Shown here piece by piece: positions 16,901-25,700 of a stretch of 35,647 nt of DNA (the first letter of the stretch is position 1; every line of letters begins with the position of its first letter). The stretch is taken from positions 1 through 35,647 of the forward strand of contig JBCCBP010000038.1 of NCBI GenBank assembly GCA_039033995.1, written 5' to 3'. Below the pieces are notes generated by a model. It ran no database searches, was not told the origin of the DNA, and saw nothing but the letters and a program-made list of their open reading frames with translations. The DNA is from CALBPI01 sp039033995 (GTDB lineage: Bacteria; Pseudomonadota; Gammaproteobacteria; Steroidobacterales; Woeseiaceae). A program made the position numbers and the translations under genes.

Positions 16901-17378
16901 GGAAATTAAACGCCGCGTTCCCTGCGACCGGTGGCGTGTTGTTGGGATCATCGCAACCGTTGACGATATCCGTAACATTGGTCAGCTGACCATTGCCACG
17001 TTCAATACGGATATTGCCGGGGTCTGGGGCAAAGGTGCGATCGCCGGCGACCAGCGAATACTGGATATCGAATGGGATGGAATCAGGATTGTCATTTCCC
17101 CAGCTCACTCGAATGCAGGCGTTGCCGACGACTTCAGCGACCGCGCTGGCTGGTCCATTTATGAGCTCCAGCCCATCCTGCACGTAGATTGGTGCGGGGT
17201 CTCCGCCGACCAACCCTTCGTTGTGCACGTTGAACGTAATCGATGCCGGTACATCGAGCAGTTCTCCAAATGACTGGCTACCAGCGATCGGTACCGCCAT
17301 TGCCTGGGGTACCGTAATCAACGCTGCCATAGCAACTGCACACGTCGCTATCCATTTCCTAACTAGATGAGTCTTCAT
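13950..17378 (-). CDS. Autotransporter with tandem cadherin/Ig-like domains
   Basis: A large surface protein of 1142 residues. The ATG at 17378 is chosen because GGGGA lies about seven bases upstream and a signal peptide follows (MKTHLVRKWIATCAVAMAAL..., cleaved near AMA-VP). Domain order: N-terminal beta domain (about 30-255); four cadherin/Ig-like modules (about 260-362, 367-469, 479-580, 587-680), each with an IDVLAND-like motif and ending in a DTFTYTV-like strand; a helical linker (about 690-805) with a proline stretch; and an autotransporter beta-barrel (about 858-1142). The barrel ends in RFERRFK, with lysine rather than an aromatic last residue. Likely role: adhesion or cell-surface interaction. 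The caspase-like gene lies 88 bases upstream in the same direction. Confidence 0.85.
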   Translation of the reverse strand: MKTHLVRKWIATCAVAMAALITVPQAMAVPIAGSQSFGELLDVPASITFNVHNEGLVGGDPAPIYVQDGLELINGPASAVAEVVGNACIRVSWGNDNPDSIPFDIQYSLVAGDRTFAPDPGNIRIERGNGQLTNVTDIVNGCDDPNNTPPVAGNAAFNFPANTSDFSFFVISPDGPAFDADGLDTLRLTNEACWTQPQNGTVSRDIENPFVIRFTPATGFTEGTDSFEYCVTDNPRDPTTGPRGTITFTLQSSGPTAQIVDDEATAEQLEFIAIDVLANDILPFGIGNIVSVSMPTEGGFANVLSAAECAQQIPGIETQCVGYSSPSSDMQGNPFFGTDTFTYTVGGADNPIGVGTVTVTVLPPTPVVADDTATTPSETAIDIDVRANDSPGFGETITVVSSPASGGSTQILSPQVCATIFPNSNEQCIRYTPPFAATGEPPFSGDDTFTYTVSVGGVSSTATVTVTVEEPVQTTREAVPDTGVTTAQVARIFDVLANDTLIPGDFIESVTTPASGATVEILDQAVCANTIPGIATQCLRYTPPGRDNNGVLFTGDDNFTYVAGDGDTSVSAGVTITVALLEGSPEPIADDVSDANAGETTVIDVLANDLFAGGAETLIIVAVTDPANGTVEINTNPDGADTVSYTPNEGFIGTDSFFYTVSDGDSDTQDQAAEVRVTVSAPGGRNRLSSLALTPEELEVATAIDSVCDNLQELFGQDDLPPTPPPVEKPTAEQVGITLEGQQALLERCTALIDLANPVDGSDNTAQVRDALRQISGEEVFAQATISTQILNTQIKNIDSRLAALRGGVTGINVQGLALNIDGKALPNGLFGQRRGGGASADETDEDDRGQPLLADSRLGLFMNGRLNFGDIGATATENGFDFETLGVTAGADYRFRNDLAIGAAIGYANADVDYNNTGGATDADSLTYTVYGTYFTDRIYIDVLAGTGGIDFDSFRTLRFDDGGSGVDTTALGVTEGDQTIISANFGYNIERNGWLFVPFLGYDYINTQIDSFGETSGAGWELAFDEQDVKSQIISGGLRLAYNKSVSFGVIVPHLRVALQQELETDQRVLTARFVNDPSNTRFRFFTDGADSSFFQLATGVSMVLENGLSGFIDYETITGYSNLKSSTLTMGLRFERRFK

Positions 17379-17466
17379 TGCCATTCCCCACACGCTTTCT
17401 TGCTGCATGTTGTCTTTTTGTGAGTAGGGCAGGACAGCTGCGAACAACGCCTGCCTCTGGTTTTAG

Positions 17467-19074
17467 TTATAAATTTTTCGGAACAAAGAAAAAGTCACCG
17501 ACTTCGTGGCCGGCGCGACGTAGCGCCTTGATCTCTGGCTCCTGATCGAAATCCTGACGAGCAGCAGCCGCGACAACGCGATCACGCAAACGCAGGAACA
17601 AGGCAGGTGTCGTCAATAAACCCGTATTCGCCTCAAGTTCGTCGATAAACGCGTTGGCAAAAACGGAGTTCCCGTTACCACCGATATCGAGCACGGGACG
17701 ATCACCGCCGGAGGAGACCATCAGTCGTGCGCGCTTCTCAAAGCGGCGACGGACAAATCCGTCGCTGAGGAACACCCTTTGGTCTCCGCTCAGGATCATC
17801 CGCATACCCGGATCATCACCCGCCAGAATGCCGGAATAGCAGGAGTCGGCGACGACGAGGACGCGTTTCGCTTTGAAGTTACTCATGTGTCCGGTGATTT
17901 GCTCCGTCGGCACCCAATACGTATCTACGGGTGGACGATCGGCGTTGACCGGTAACCAGTAGCCCGTCTCTGTATCACCGGAACCGATGCGGCTGCCATG
18001 GCCGGCGTAGTAAATCAGCAGGTTGTCCTCAGGCCCGACGACAGCGTTCAGGTTGTTGATCGCCTCGAGTACCGTGACATCATTAGCATCTCTGACGAGC
18101 TGCACGGTAAATCCGTACTTGGCTTCGAGTACATTGGCGACACGCTCTGCGTCCGACAGTGGCGAAGCCAGGTCTTCCATACGGTCATAGTTCTGATTAC
18201 CGATAACAAGCGCATAAAAGCGGCCGTAGTTGCGATCATCAACCTGCACACTGTCGCCCGCCATGAAGTCACTGGCGGGCAATGCCTGTGGCGACGGTTC
18301 CCGCAGGCGAGCGAGACGCTCGACGGTAGCAACCTGCTGTGTCTGCAAACCGGCACGCCATTCACGCAATTCGTTTAGCTCGCTGGTGGCATCCGCCGTT
18401 AACGACGCCTTGGCCTCCAGTGTCTCGATCTGCTTGCCGAGCAAACCGAGCTGGCGGTCGCGTTTGCTGATCTCGCCATCCAGCGTTGCGCGCAGTTCAC
18501 GTAGCTCCTGATCAGCAGCCGATTGATAAATGATGTCATCTTCTGCAAGACCCCAGGACTGGCGATACCAGTTCAAGGCGACAAGTTTGTCTTGTGGCAC
18601 GCCACGACCCGTCTCATACAGCGTGCCGAGGTTCAGCATCGCCCCGCTGTGACCTTGCTCAGCGGCCTTGCTGTACCAAATGGCAGCCGCCTCGTAATTG
18701 GGCTCACCGCCCAGACCACGCTCGAAAATCTCGCCGACGGTGTTTTGCGCATCCGCGTCACCCTCTTCTGCCGCCGCCATCCAGACCCGCAAAGCGGATT
18801 TCAGATCGGCTCTGTCATAGGCGACATATTCACCGCCGCGAATTCGGCAGTCCGCCGCCGTCGTGCGCGTCGGGCGTCGCGGCGATAAGTATGTGCGCCC
18901 GCCGATTTTGCGAACCTGTCCGGGGAGCAGACAATCAACAATATAGAGATCGGCCGCATCCACCCGACCTTCCTCTGCTGTTGGGTCCTCGCCAACAGGA
19001 CTGCTCGCACAAGCCGCGAGCAGCCATAGCGCAACTGTCATGAAACCGGTGGTTCGTATCGTGGTCATTTTCAT
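17467..19074 (-). CDS. Caspase-like (peptidase C14) lipoprotein with Sel1 repeats
   Basis: A 535-residue predicted cysteine peptidase of the caspase/orthocaspase clan, anchored as a lipoprotein (lipobox LLAAC, C22). Domain order: a cysteine-containing region (about 45-90), Sel1-like repeats (about 92-175, with AAAIWYSKAAEQGHSGAMLN), a coiled coil (about 180-258), then the caspase domain (about 285-510). The dyad is intact: H359 in YYAGHGS and C412 in ADSCYSG. Caspase-type peptidases usually cut after Arg/Lys in bacteria, but specificity is not readable here. AGGA is 3 bases before the ATG at 19074 and 9 before a second ATG at 19068, so either start is possible. The autotransporter follows in the same transcript direction. 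Confidence 0.9.
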   Translation of the reverse strand: MKMTTIRTTGFMTVALWLLAACASSPVGEDPTAEEGRVDAADLYIVDCLLPGQVRKIGGRTYLSPRRPTRTTAADCRIRGGEYVAYDRADLKSALRVWMAAAEEGDADAQNTVGEIFERGLGGEPNYEAAAIWYSKAAEQGHSGAMLNLGTLYETGRGVPQDKLVALNWYRQSWGLAEDDIIYQSAADQELRELRATLDGEISKRDRQLGLLGKQIETLEAKASLTADATSELNELREWRAGLQTQQVATVERLARLREPSPQALPASDFMAGDSVQVDDRNYGRFYALVIGNQNYDRMEDLASPLSDAERVANVLEAKYGFTVQLVRDANDVTVLEAINNLNAVVGPEDNLLIYYAGHGSRIGSGDTETGYWLPVNADRPPVDTYWVPTEQITGHMSNFKAKRVLVVADSCYSGILAGDDPGMRMILSGDQRVFLSDGFVRRRFEKRARLMVSSGGDRPVLDIGGNGNSVFANAFIDELEANTGLLTTPALFLRLRDRVVAAAARQDFDQEPEIKALRRAGHEVGDFFFVPKNL

Positions 19075-19165
19075 TTATCCTGAAACCGGAGCCGTGCCCG
19101 AACGCACGCGTCGATTGCTCGTAGTTCTGTTAATAGTCACTGATTTATCTCGCTGGGGCTGACCC

Positions 19166-20029
19166 ATGCAAAGGATTATGTTCAGTTCATTGCCATTGCC
19201 AGCCTCTGGCTTCCGCCTATTGTGCGCCATGATCATTGCCGTTTCATGCATCGCCTGTAGCACACCGGCACAACGTTACAACAAACAGGCAGCAACGCTT
19301 GGGTTGACGATGCAAGTGGTGCAAACGGACCACTTTGCGCATGCCGTATTCGATAATGGTGTGGTTGCGGGAGAGCGACTGTTTATACTGATCGAGGGCG
19401 ATGGAACGCCATGGGTCGGTAACATTCCTGCTGCTGACCCTACGCCGCGTCGACCATTGATGACCGCACTGGCTGCAAAAATGAGCGCGCCTGCCTATGT
19501 GCTGGGACGACCGTGCTATCACGCGATCGACCCCATAGCGCGATGTCAGAACGACCACTGGACGTACGCACGTTACTCCGAACAGGTGGTTGCAAGCCTC
19601 GCGCAGGTCGTTGGCTCGCTGTCGCAAGCGTGGGAATCCGCTGAACTTGTGTTGGTAGGCCATAGTGGTGGTGGCACCCTCGCCTATTTAGTCGCGGCCC
19701 AACTCTCCAATGTCGATGCAATCATCACATTGGCCGCCAATCTCGATGTACCAGCCTGGACCCGCTATCACGGCTACGAGGCACTCGTCGATAGTATGAA
19801 CCCAACGACCGCGCCAAAACCACCCGCTGCTGTCACGCAAATTCATTACATCGGTGCCAACGACAGCGTCGTACCACCGCACACGAGAGCGGCCTTCTTC
19901 GCCGCCCATCCGCAGGCGAAAGAAGTACTGCTGCAGGACTTCGGTCACTATTGTTGCTGGCTGGAAGCCTGGCCTGAGTTACTGAATCGCGCGCTGGTCA
20001 GCGAGTCGGCAGCTACTCAGAGGCGTTGA
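19166..20029 (+). CDS. Alpha/beta-hydrolase lipoprotein
   Basis: A 287-residue lipoprotein with lipobox SCIAC (C31) and an alpha/beta-hydrolase fold. Nucleophile S167 sits in GHSGGG, and H261 in DFGHYCCW is the likely catalytic histidine; D232 of GANDSVVPP (D233 by a one-residue count shift) is a plausible acid. The GRPCY segment before the nucleophile recalls exported esterase/lipase-like proteins. Substrate unknown. The ATG at 19166 or at 19178 could start it. It diverges from the caspase-like gene and overlaps the end of the kinase gene by 17 bases, tail to tail. Confidence 0.82.
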   Translation: MQRIMFSSLPLPASGFRLLCAMIIAVSCIACSTPAQRYNKQAATLGLTMQVVQTDHFAHAVFDNGVVAGERLFILIEGDGTPWVGNIPAADPTPRRPLMTALAAKMSAPAYVLGRPCYHAIDPIARCQNDHWTYARYSEQVVASLAQVVGSLSQAWESAELVLVGHSGGGTLAYLVAAQLSNVDAIITLAANLDVPAWTRYHGYEALVDSMNPTTAPKPPAAVTQIHYIGANDSVVPPHTRAAFFAAHPQAKEVLLQDFGHYCCWLEAWPELLNRALVSESAATQRR

Positions 20030-22454
20030 CTTCAGCAGCGAGTTGTCGCCGCAAACGGCGTAGCTCGGGATGGCCATCAAGGTATTCATTGGCAGACGCA
20101 ATTTCGATGCCTTCCAGCAGATCCCGCTTATCGCGTATCGTTATCGCATCGTCAGCATCGTCAATCAACAGTCTGGCTACTGCATCTAATCCGCGCGTCG
20201 CGTCTGGGTTGCGTGGATGAATCTCCCAGGCCTGAGCGAAGTCATTGAAAGCGCCGTCGATAAACGGTGGGTCGTTAGCGAGCCATTCATCGCCTGACTC
20301 AACAAAACTCCTGAACTCAGTGCGCTGCTGCGGCGTTAGCTCTGTCCACGGAATCGCCGGACCTGGTGCCTGCATGGATTGATAGCCAAAAAACACGGCG
20401 AGCAGCGCGAGGCATGCGATCGCCGCTGTCGCCCAGCGCGCGAGTTTTCGTCGTCCTTCGAACTCGCGTAAAAACGTCGCCGCATCGACCGTACGGTCTT
20501 CACGCTTGAGCGCCAAACCACGTTCTATCGCACGCCATTCGTGTCGCTCCAGACCCTTGATCGGCTCGGGCTCCAGCCCCAGCGTCACGACTTCGTCTGC
20601 TGTTTTACGATTGAACGGGTGCTTGCCGGTAAACAGCAAATAGGCGGTAATCGCGAGCGCATACACATCATCCGCCGGGTGCGGCGCGCCCTTGTGAAAC
20701 ATCTCATAGGCAGCGTAGCCCGGTGTCAAACTGCCGAGATCACCCGCATCAAACAGTGTATCTTCCGTCTGTGTATTGCCGCTGTAAGCCGTGGCACGTG
20801 CAATGCCGAAGTCGAGAATCTTGACGCGATTGTCTTCGGTCAGGAACACGTTGCCGGGTTTGAAATCCGAGTGGATGATATCGAGCTTGTGTGCGTAGGC
20901 CAGGCCCGCCGCCATCTCCTTGACGATGCTTCTAGCCAGCGCGTGATCGACGCCGACATCCTTGTGCTTTTTCAGGATCAGATCGAGCGGCTCGCCACGC
21001 ATCAACTCCATCGTCATGTACACGGTCGTGCCGTCACGATCAAAATCATAGACCGTCACGATGTTGGGATGCGCCAGCGTTTGTGCCTTGCGCGCCTCCC
21101 GCTGCAACGCAATCAGTGCTTGCGGATGATCTCTGAAGTTATCGTTTAGCACCTTAATCGCGACAAACGGATCACGATCTTGTGCCTCGTCCTTGCGTTT
21201 GTCGCGCGCCTTGAACACGACTCCCATACCGCCACGACCCAACTGCTTTTCGATCAGAAAGCGTTGCTTGAGTAACGATCCGGGACCAAGCGGTCCGGCA
21301 TGGCGAGGGCTCCACTGCTCCGGGTTCAGCCAGTTGGAGCCGGTCCCGGTCGGGAATTGCTTGGACGGGAAAACGCCGGAATCCATCGGTGATGGCGCGC
21401 CAGATTGACCAGGTTCGACCACTTGAGTCGCATTGACGCCCAATTGTGGTGGCGGTACCTGCTCGATCGGTAACGTCGCATCGCTGTGACCCGAGGGCGG
21501 CGGAACCTCGCTGATTGGCAGCGTCGCATCCGCCGGCGCTGTGGGCGGCGGTACGTCTGCAATGGCTAAGGTCGCATCGGCCGGCGCGGACGGCGGCGGC
21601 ACCTGATCGATGGGCAGTGTGCCATCGGCAACATCATTCGGATGCGGCACATCCGCGATGGGTAGCGTCTTATCGTGCGTGCGCACTGGTACCGCAGGTT
21701 GTTCTGGCGATGGATCAGGGTTCAGTTGCACGGTCGGTGCGACGTGTTGATTCACCCGCAATGTCGGGTCGGGTATCGCGGCCTCGGCGGTCTGGCCCGG
21801 TAGCGCGCCGTCATCCGTCGTCCGGTCAGGCGGCGTTGTTGTCTCCGGTGCACTGGCTAGCGATCGTGTCGCATCGACAGACATCTGACGTGTCGGATCC
21901 GCCGTCGATGCCGCTACCCATTCCGTCTTGATCTGACCACGGCGTTTGCCTACTGCAGGCTTGGCCGTGCGTTCGGACGGTTTGGCCGTCATGTCCGCTG
22001 CGGTATCGTCAGCGGAAGACTGCGCGGCAGTATTTTCAGCTTCGGCGCTTTCATCGAGCGGTTGCGTCGACTCCATGGCGCTATCGGGCTGCTCATATGG
22101 TGCCGTGATGTCAGCACGTGACGTTGCCTCACCGACGACATCCGATGCGTGCATCGGCGTAGTTACCTCCGTATCGCGCGACTGTCGTTTGTCGTCACTC
22201 ACCGGTTGTGTACGTTCCAGCGGATCATCCGCCACCGGCAATCGCTCTGTGAGCCGATCCACCAACACACGATGCAACACCTTGGGAAGCCGTCCCGCCT
22301 CAAAATGCATATTGACAAGATGCAACGCATCGACGGTATCGATACCTTCGTCGACGAGATCATCTGCTGCCTGTTCGAGATCCGCAAATGAGATCTGCCG
22401 CGCCAAAAAAGCGCCAAGCTGCTGGCTGAACAAAGTCATGCTGTCTTTTGGCAT
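20013..22454 (-). CDS. Transmembrane Ser/Thr protein kinase with Thr-motif array
   Basis: An 813-residue Hanks-type kinase. Domain order: helical N-terminus (1-75); a long disordered Thr/Pro/Ala-rich region (about 80-390); kinase domain (about 399-665); one membrane segment (674-691); and a periplasmic tail of about 120 residues. Kinase landmarks: G-loop LGRGGMGVVFKA, K434 in VAIKVL, catalytic loop HSDFKPGN (D530, N535) and DFG 548-550. The loop reads HSD instead of HRD. The disordered region holds six copies of a 16-residue repeat (DATLPI-x-x-VPPP type) with threonines at 263, 279, 295, 311, 327 and 343. The ATG at 22454 or 22439 may be the start; neither has a clear ribosome binding site. 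Confidence 0.92.
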   Translation of the reverse strand: MPKDSMTLFSQQLGAFLARQISFADLEQAADDLVDEGIDTVDALHLVNMHFEAGRLPKVLHRVLVDRLTERLPVADDPLERTQPVSDDKRQSRDTEVTTPMHASDVVGEATSRADITAPYEQPDSAMESTQPLDESAEAENTAAQSSADDTAADMTAKPSERTAKPAVGKRRGQIKTEWVAASTADPTRQMSVDATRSLASAPETTTPPDRTTDDGALPGQTAEAAIPDPTLRVNQHVAPTVQLNPDPSPEQPAVPVRTHDKTLPIADVPHPNDVADGTLPIDQVPPPSAPADATLAIADVPPPTAPADATLPISEVPPPSGHSDATLPIEQVPPPQLGVNATQVVEPGQSGAPSPMDSGVFPSKQFPTGTGSNWLNPEQWSPRHAGPLGPGSLLKQRFLIEKQLGRGGMGVVFKARDKRKDEAQDRDPFVAIKVLNDNFRDHPQALIALQREARKAQTLAHPNIVTVYDFDRDGTTVYMTMELMRGEPLDLILKKHKDVGVDHALARSIVKEMAAGLAYAHKLDIIHSDFKPGNVFLTEDNRVKILDFGIARATAYSGNTQTEDTLFDAGDLGSLTPGYAAYEMFHKGAPHPADDVYALAITAYLLFTGKHPFNRKTADEVVTLGLEPEPIKGLERHEWRAIERGLALKREDRTVDAATFLREFEGRRKLARWATAAIACLALLAVFFGYQSMQAPGPAIPWTELTPQQRTEFRSFVESGDEWLANDPPFIDGAFNDFAQAWEIHPRNPDATRGLDAVARLLIDDADDAITIRDKRDLLEGIEIASANEYLDGHPELRRLRRQLAAEVNASE
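21417..21674 (-). repeat. 48-bp tandem repeat coding for a 16-residue Thr/Pro motif
   Basis: Six units inside the kinase gene, with threonines exactly 16 residues apart (263 to 343). Units read DKTLPIADVP, DGTLPIDQVPPP, DATLAIADVPPP, DATLPISEVPPP, DATLPIEQVPPP and the degenerate NATQVVEP. DNA-level divergence among units shows the array is not newly made, while the period and Thr-x-x-hydrophobic pattern are kept. Confidence 0.9.
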
Positions 22455-22705
22455 ACGTTTGAGTCTATTGGCCGATTGCCTTACTAGGGTAAGCGGAGAA
22501 TTGACAGAGTTGAAGTGCCTCGTCGAGATTTACGCTGGGAATAGCACTGCGCCACGCCGCACAGACGACTCCGCGACCACGACACCTGTTCCGGAATCAT
22601 AAGTACAGTCGGCGGTGCGCGTTTGCCGTACGACTAAAGGCACTCTCGTCGTTGTTCTGCCAAGAGATGGCTGTTCATCTCAGCGGCAGTGCGGCGACGC
22701 ACTAT

Positions 22706-25700
22706 TCACATGAGCAATCCCGCATTGCGAATGGCGGTGGTCAGCGTAATCATTGCGTCCAATGGTTCCGGGCGGTGGATACCAAAACCCTGCGCGTAGT
22801 CACTACCGAGTGTTCGCACCAGTTGCAGAATATCCTCGTCCTCAACGAACTCGGCGACGATCCGCATATCCAGCGTATGGGCGATATCGATAATCGATTT
22901 GACGAAAATCCGATCAGTTGGATCAGTCGTGATGTCCCGCACGAACTGACCATCAATCTTCAGGCAGTCGACATTCAGTCGCTTCAGATAGCCAAACGAT
23001 GACAGGCCACTACCGAAATCATCGAGCGCAAAACGGCAGCCCATTCCCCGCAGCGCCTGAATCAACTCAATCGCATCGTCGATCTTACGAATCACCGCGG
23101 TCTCGGTGATTTCGAAATTGATCGCACCGCGTGGGAGATCAGCTTCCTGCACGGTCGCGATCAGGTCTTTGGCGAGACTGGCATCACCGACGGTGGCTCC
23201 CGAAAGATTGACCCAGAATTCCTGGTTAGCAACCTCGGCGGGGTCCTGCGCACTGAGCACGTCGATCACATTGCGTAATACCCATTGATCGAGTCGCCCT
23301 TGCAGCCCGTAGCGCTCCGCGGCTGGCAAAAACGCGCCCGGTGGGATCAGACGATTGGCCGCCCGATCATACATGCGTAGCAGAACCTCAATGCGCTCGG
23401 GCTGATCCGGTCCGCCGGACAGTGAGACGATGCGCTGACCGTACAAGCGGAAGTTGTTGTGATCGATAGCGTGATTCAAGCGTTGCACCCAACGCATCTC
23501 GCCACGATGCTCATGCGCAGCATCACCGTCGCCACCGACCAGATGCACGCGGTTACGGCCAGCTTCTTTAGCCGCGTAACAAGCCGCGTCGGCAAGCTGC
23601 TGCAATTCGTTCAAATCCTGTACCGCGGAATCGATCGGGACGACGCCGATACTGGCACCGATCCGGAACAGCTCGGTATCCCAGATAAACTCCAGATCCT
23701 GAATGCGTGTGCGCACATTCTCTGCACGCTGCAAAGCCACCGACTGCGTACACTCGTTGATAATTAGTGCAAACTCGTCACCACCCAGTCTCGCCACGGT
23801 ATCGCCTTCGCGAACACACGACGAGATCAGCGTTGCGACCTGTTGCAGCAGCGCATCACCCGCGGCGTGCCCACACGTATCGTTGACGATCTTGAATTGA
23901 TCGAGATCGAGGAACATCAGGTAAGCGTCGGTTTGGCCAGGCGCGCGATCAGCAATTTGCGCCAGCTGTTCCGCAAAAGCGCGCCGATTGACAAGCCCGG
24001 TCAGCTCATCGAAATTCGCCTGGTACTCGAGCTGACGCGTCATCGCGCGACTGTCGGTGACGTCTTGAGCCAGCAAGACAATATATTTCAACTGCCCGTT
24101 CGGATCCTTGACCGCTGATGGGTGGAAATCAATACGACGTGATCCCCCATTTTCTGCAATGCAGTCCACCTCCATATGCGGCCGATCGTTGGCATCGCGC
24201 GCGGCACCGTTGGCGACAAAGCGATCGAAAAACTCGGTAAACCGTTCGCGATCGTCTGGCTTCACAATCTCGGTCAGTGGCTTATGATCAGCTTCCGCGA
24301 CATCAGGCCAAAACAGGGCGTTCATCCTGGGATTCGCGTCGTAGACAATCCCGTCGGTATCGACGAGCGCCATGCCGATCGGGGAATTCTGGTAAGCCTG
24401 ATGGAAACGCGCCTCAACGTCGGCACGCAATGCGTCGGCGAGTTTGCGCTCGTGAATCTCACTGCTCAATTGCTGATTGATTTGCTCAAGCTCGCGGCGG
24501 CCGGCCTCGATTGAACGCGTCCGCTCAGCGACTTCCTCACGCAGACGCTGATTCGTTTTCGCAATCGCGCGCAGCCGCAACTGGATCACAGACCAAGTGA
24601 GTCCCGCACCACTGACCACCATAAAGGCGATAAACCACGCGCTCCGCCAAAACGGCGTCGGCACGCTGAATGTCCAAGATACCGGCGCGCTCCAGTCGCC
24701 ACCGACCAACCGTGCGCGTAAATCAAATTGGTAGTCACCCGGCTTGAGGCTGGAATACCCAATCGATGTATTGGTGGATGGCTTACTCCAATCATCGTCC
24801 TGACCATATAGCTTGTAGCTGTACTCGATGCCGCCCGGGCGGCGTGTCGATATGGCCGTGAACTCTATTTGCACTTTGCCATCACTGGCCATTGCACGCG
24901 TGTTGTTTCCGTTGAGTTCGACATCATCGACAAACCGCTTCGTAAGCATCGGCTTGGGTATCGCCACACCTTCCATCGGCCGACTGACGTCCATTTTTGT
25001 GACACCGCCAGTCGTACCAATCCACAGCGTTTTGTCGCCATCAAAATAGTTGGCGTGTACTTTCGCCTCAATTTCGGTGAAGCCATCAAGCGCGGTGTAC
25101 TGCTCGAGTTGATTCACGCCAGGATCGTAGCGATAGACCCCACGACTCGTCGCGAGTACCAGCGTGTCATCGGGGAGTGGCTGAATCGAGTAAACCGTTT
25201 GATCTGACAGTGCAGCGCCTTGCAGAACGCGACGAAACTGATCATTTGACCAGTAAAACACCCCCCCCGAAATACTGGTGAACCACAGTTCGGTTGCGTC
25301 GCCCTCGCCTTGGATCACGATCTGGGTGAAAAAATCCTGACCCAGTGCATCGACGGTCATCACCTGCTCAGGTTGCGCATTCGGATCGTTGGTATCCAGC
25401 CGGTAGATGCCCTTGTAGTTAGCGCCAAACCACAGCATGCCATCGTCAGCGAGATCCATTGCGTAGATGGCCGCCCCGTTGCCTAGTTGATACTCACGTG
25501 TATCACCGGTCTGCGCATCTCTGCGTGTCAAAGTACCCAGGTAGGAGCCACTCCAAACGGCCCCCTGTTGATCAACGCTCAATGAGACCGTGAGCGAGGC
25601 CTCGTCGCCGATTTCGGCCGTCAGCCGCGGACCTGTCACGTCAATGCCGAACATGGGGCCCTGAACTTGAGCGGCCCATAGCGTTTGCTGATCTTTCGAG

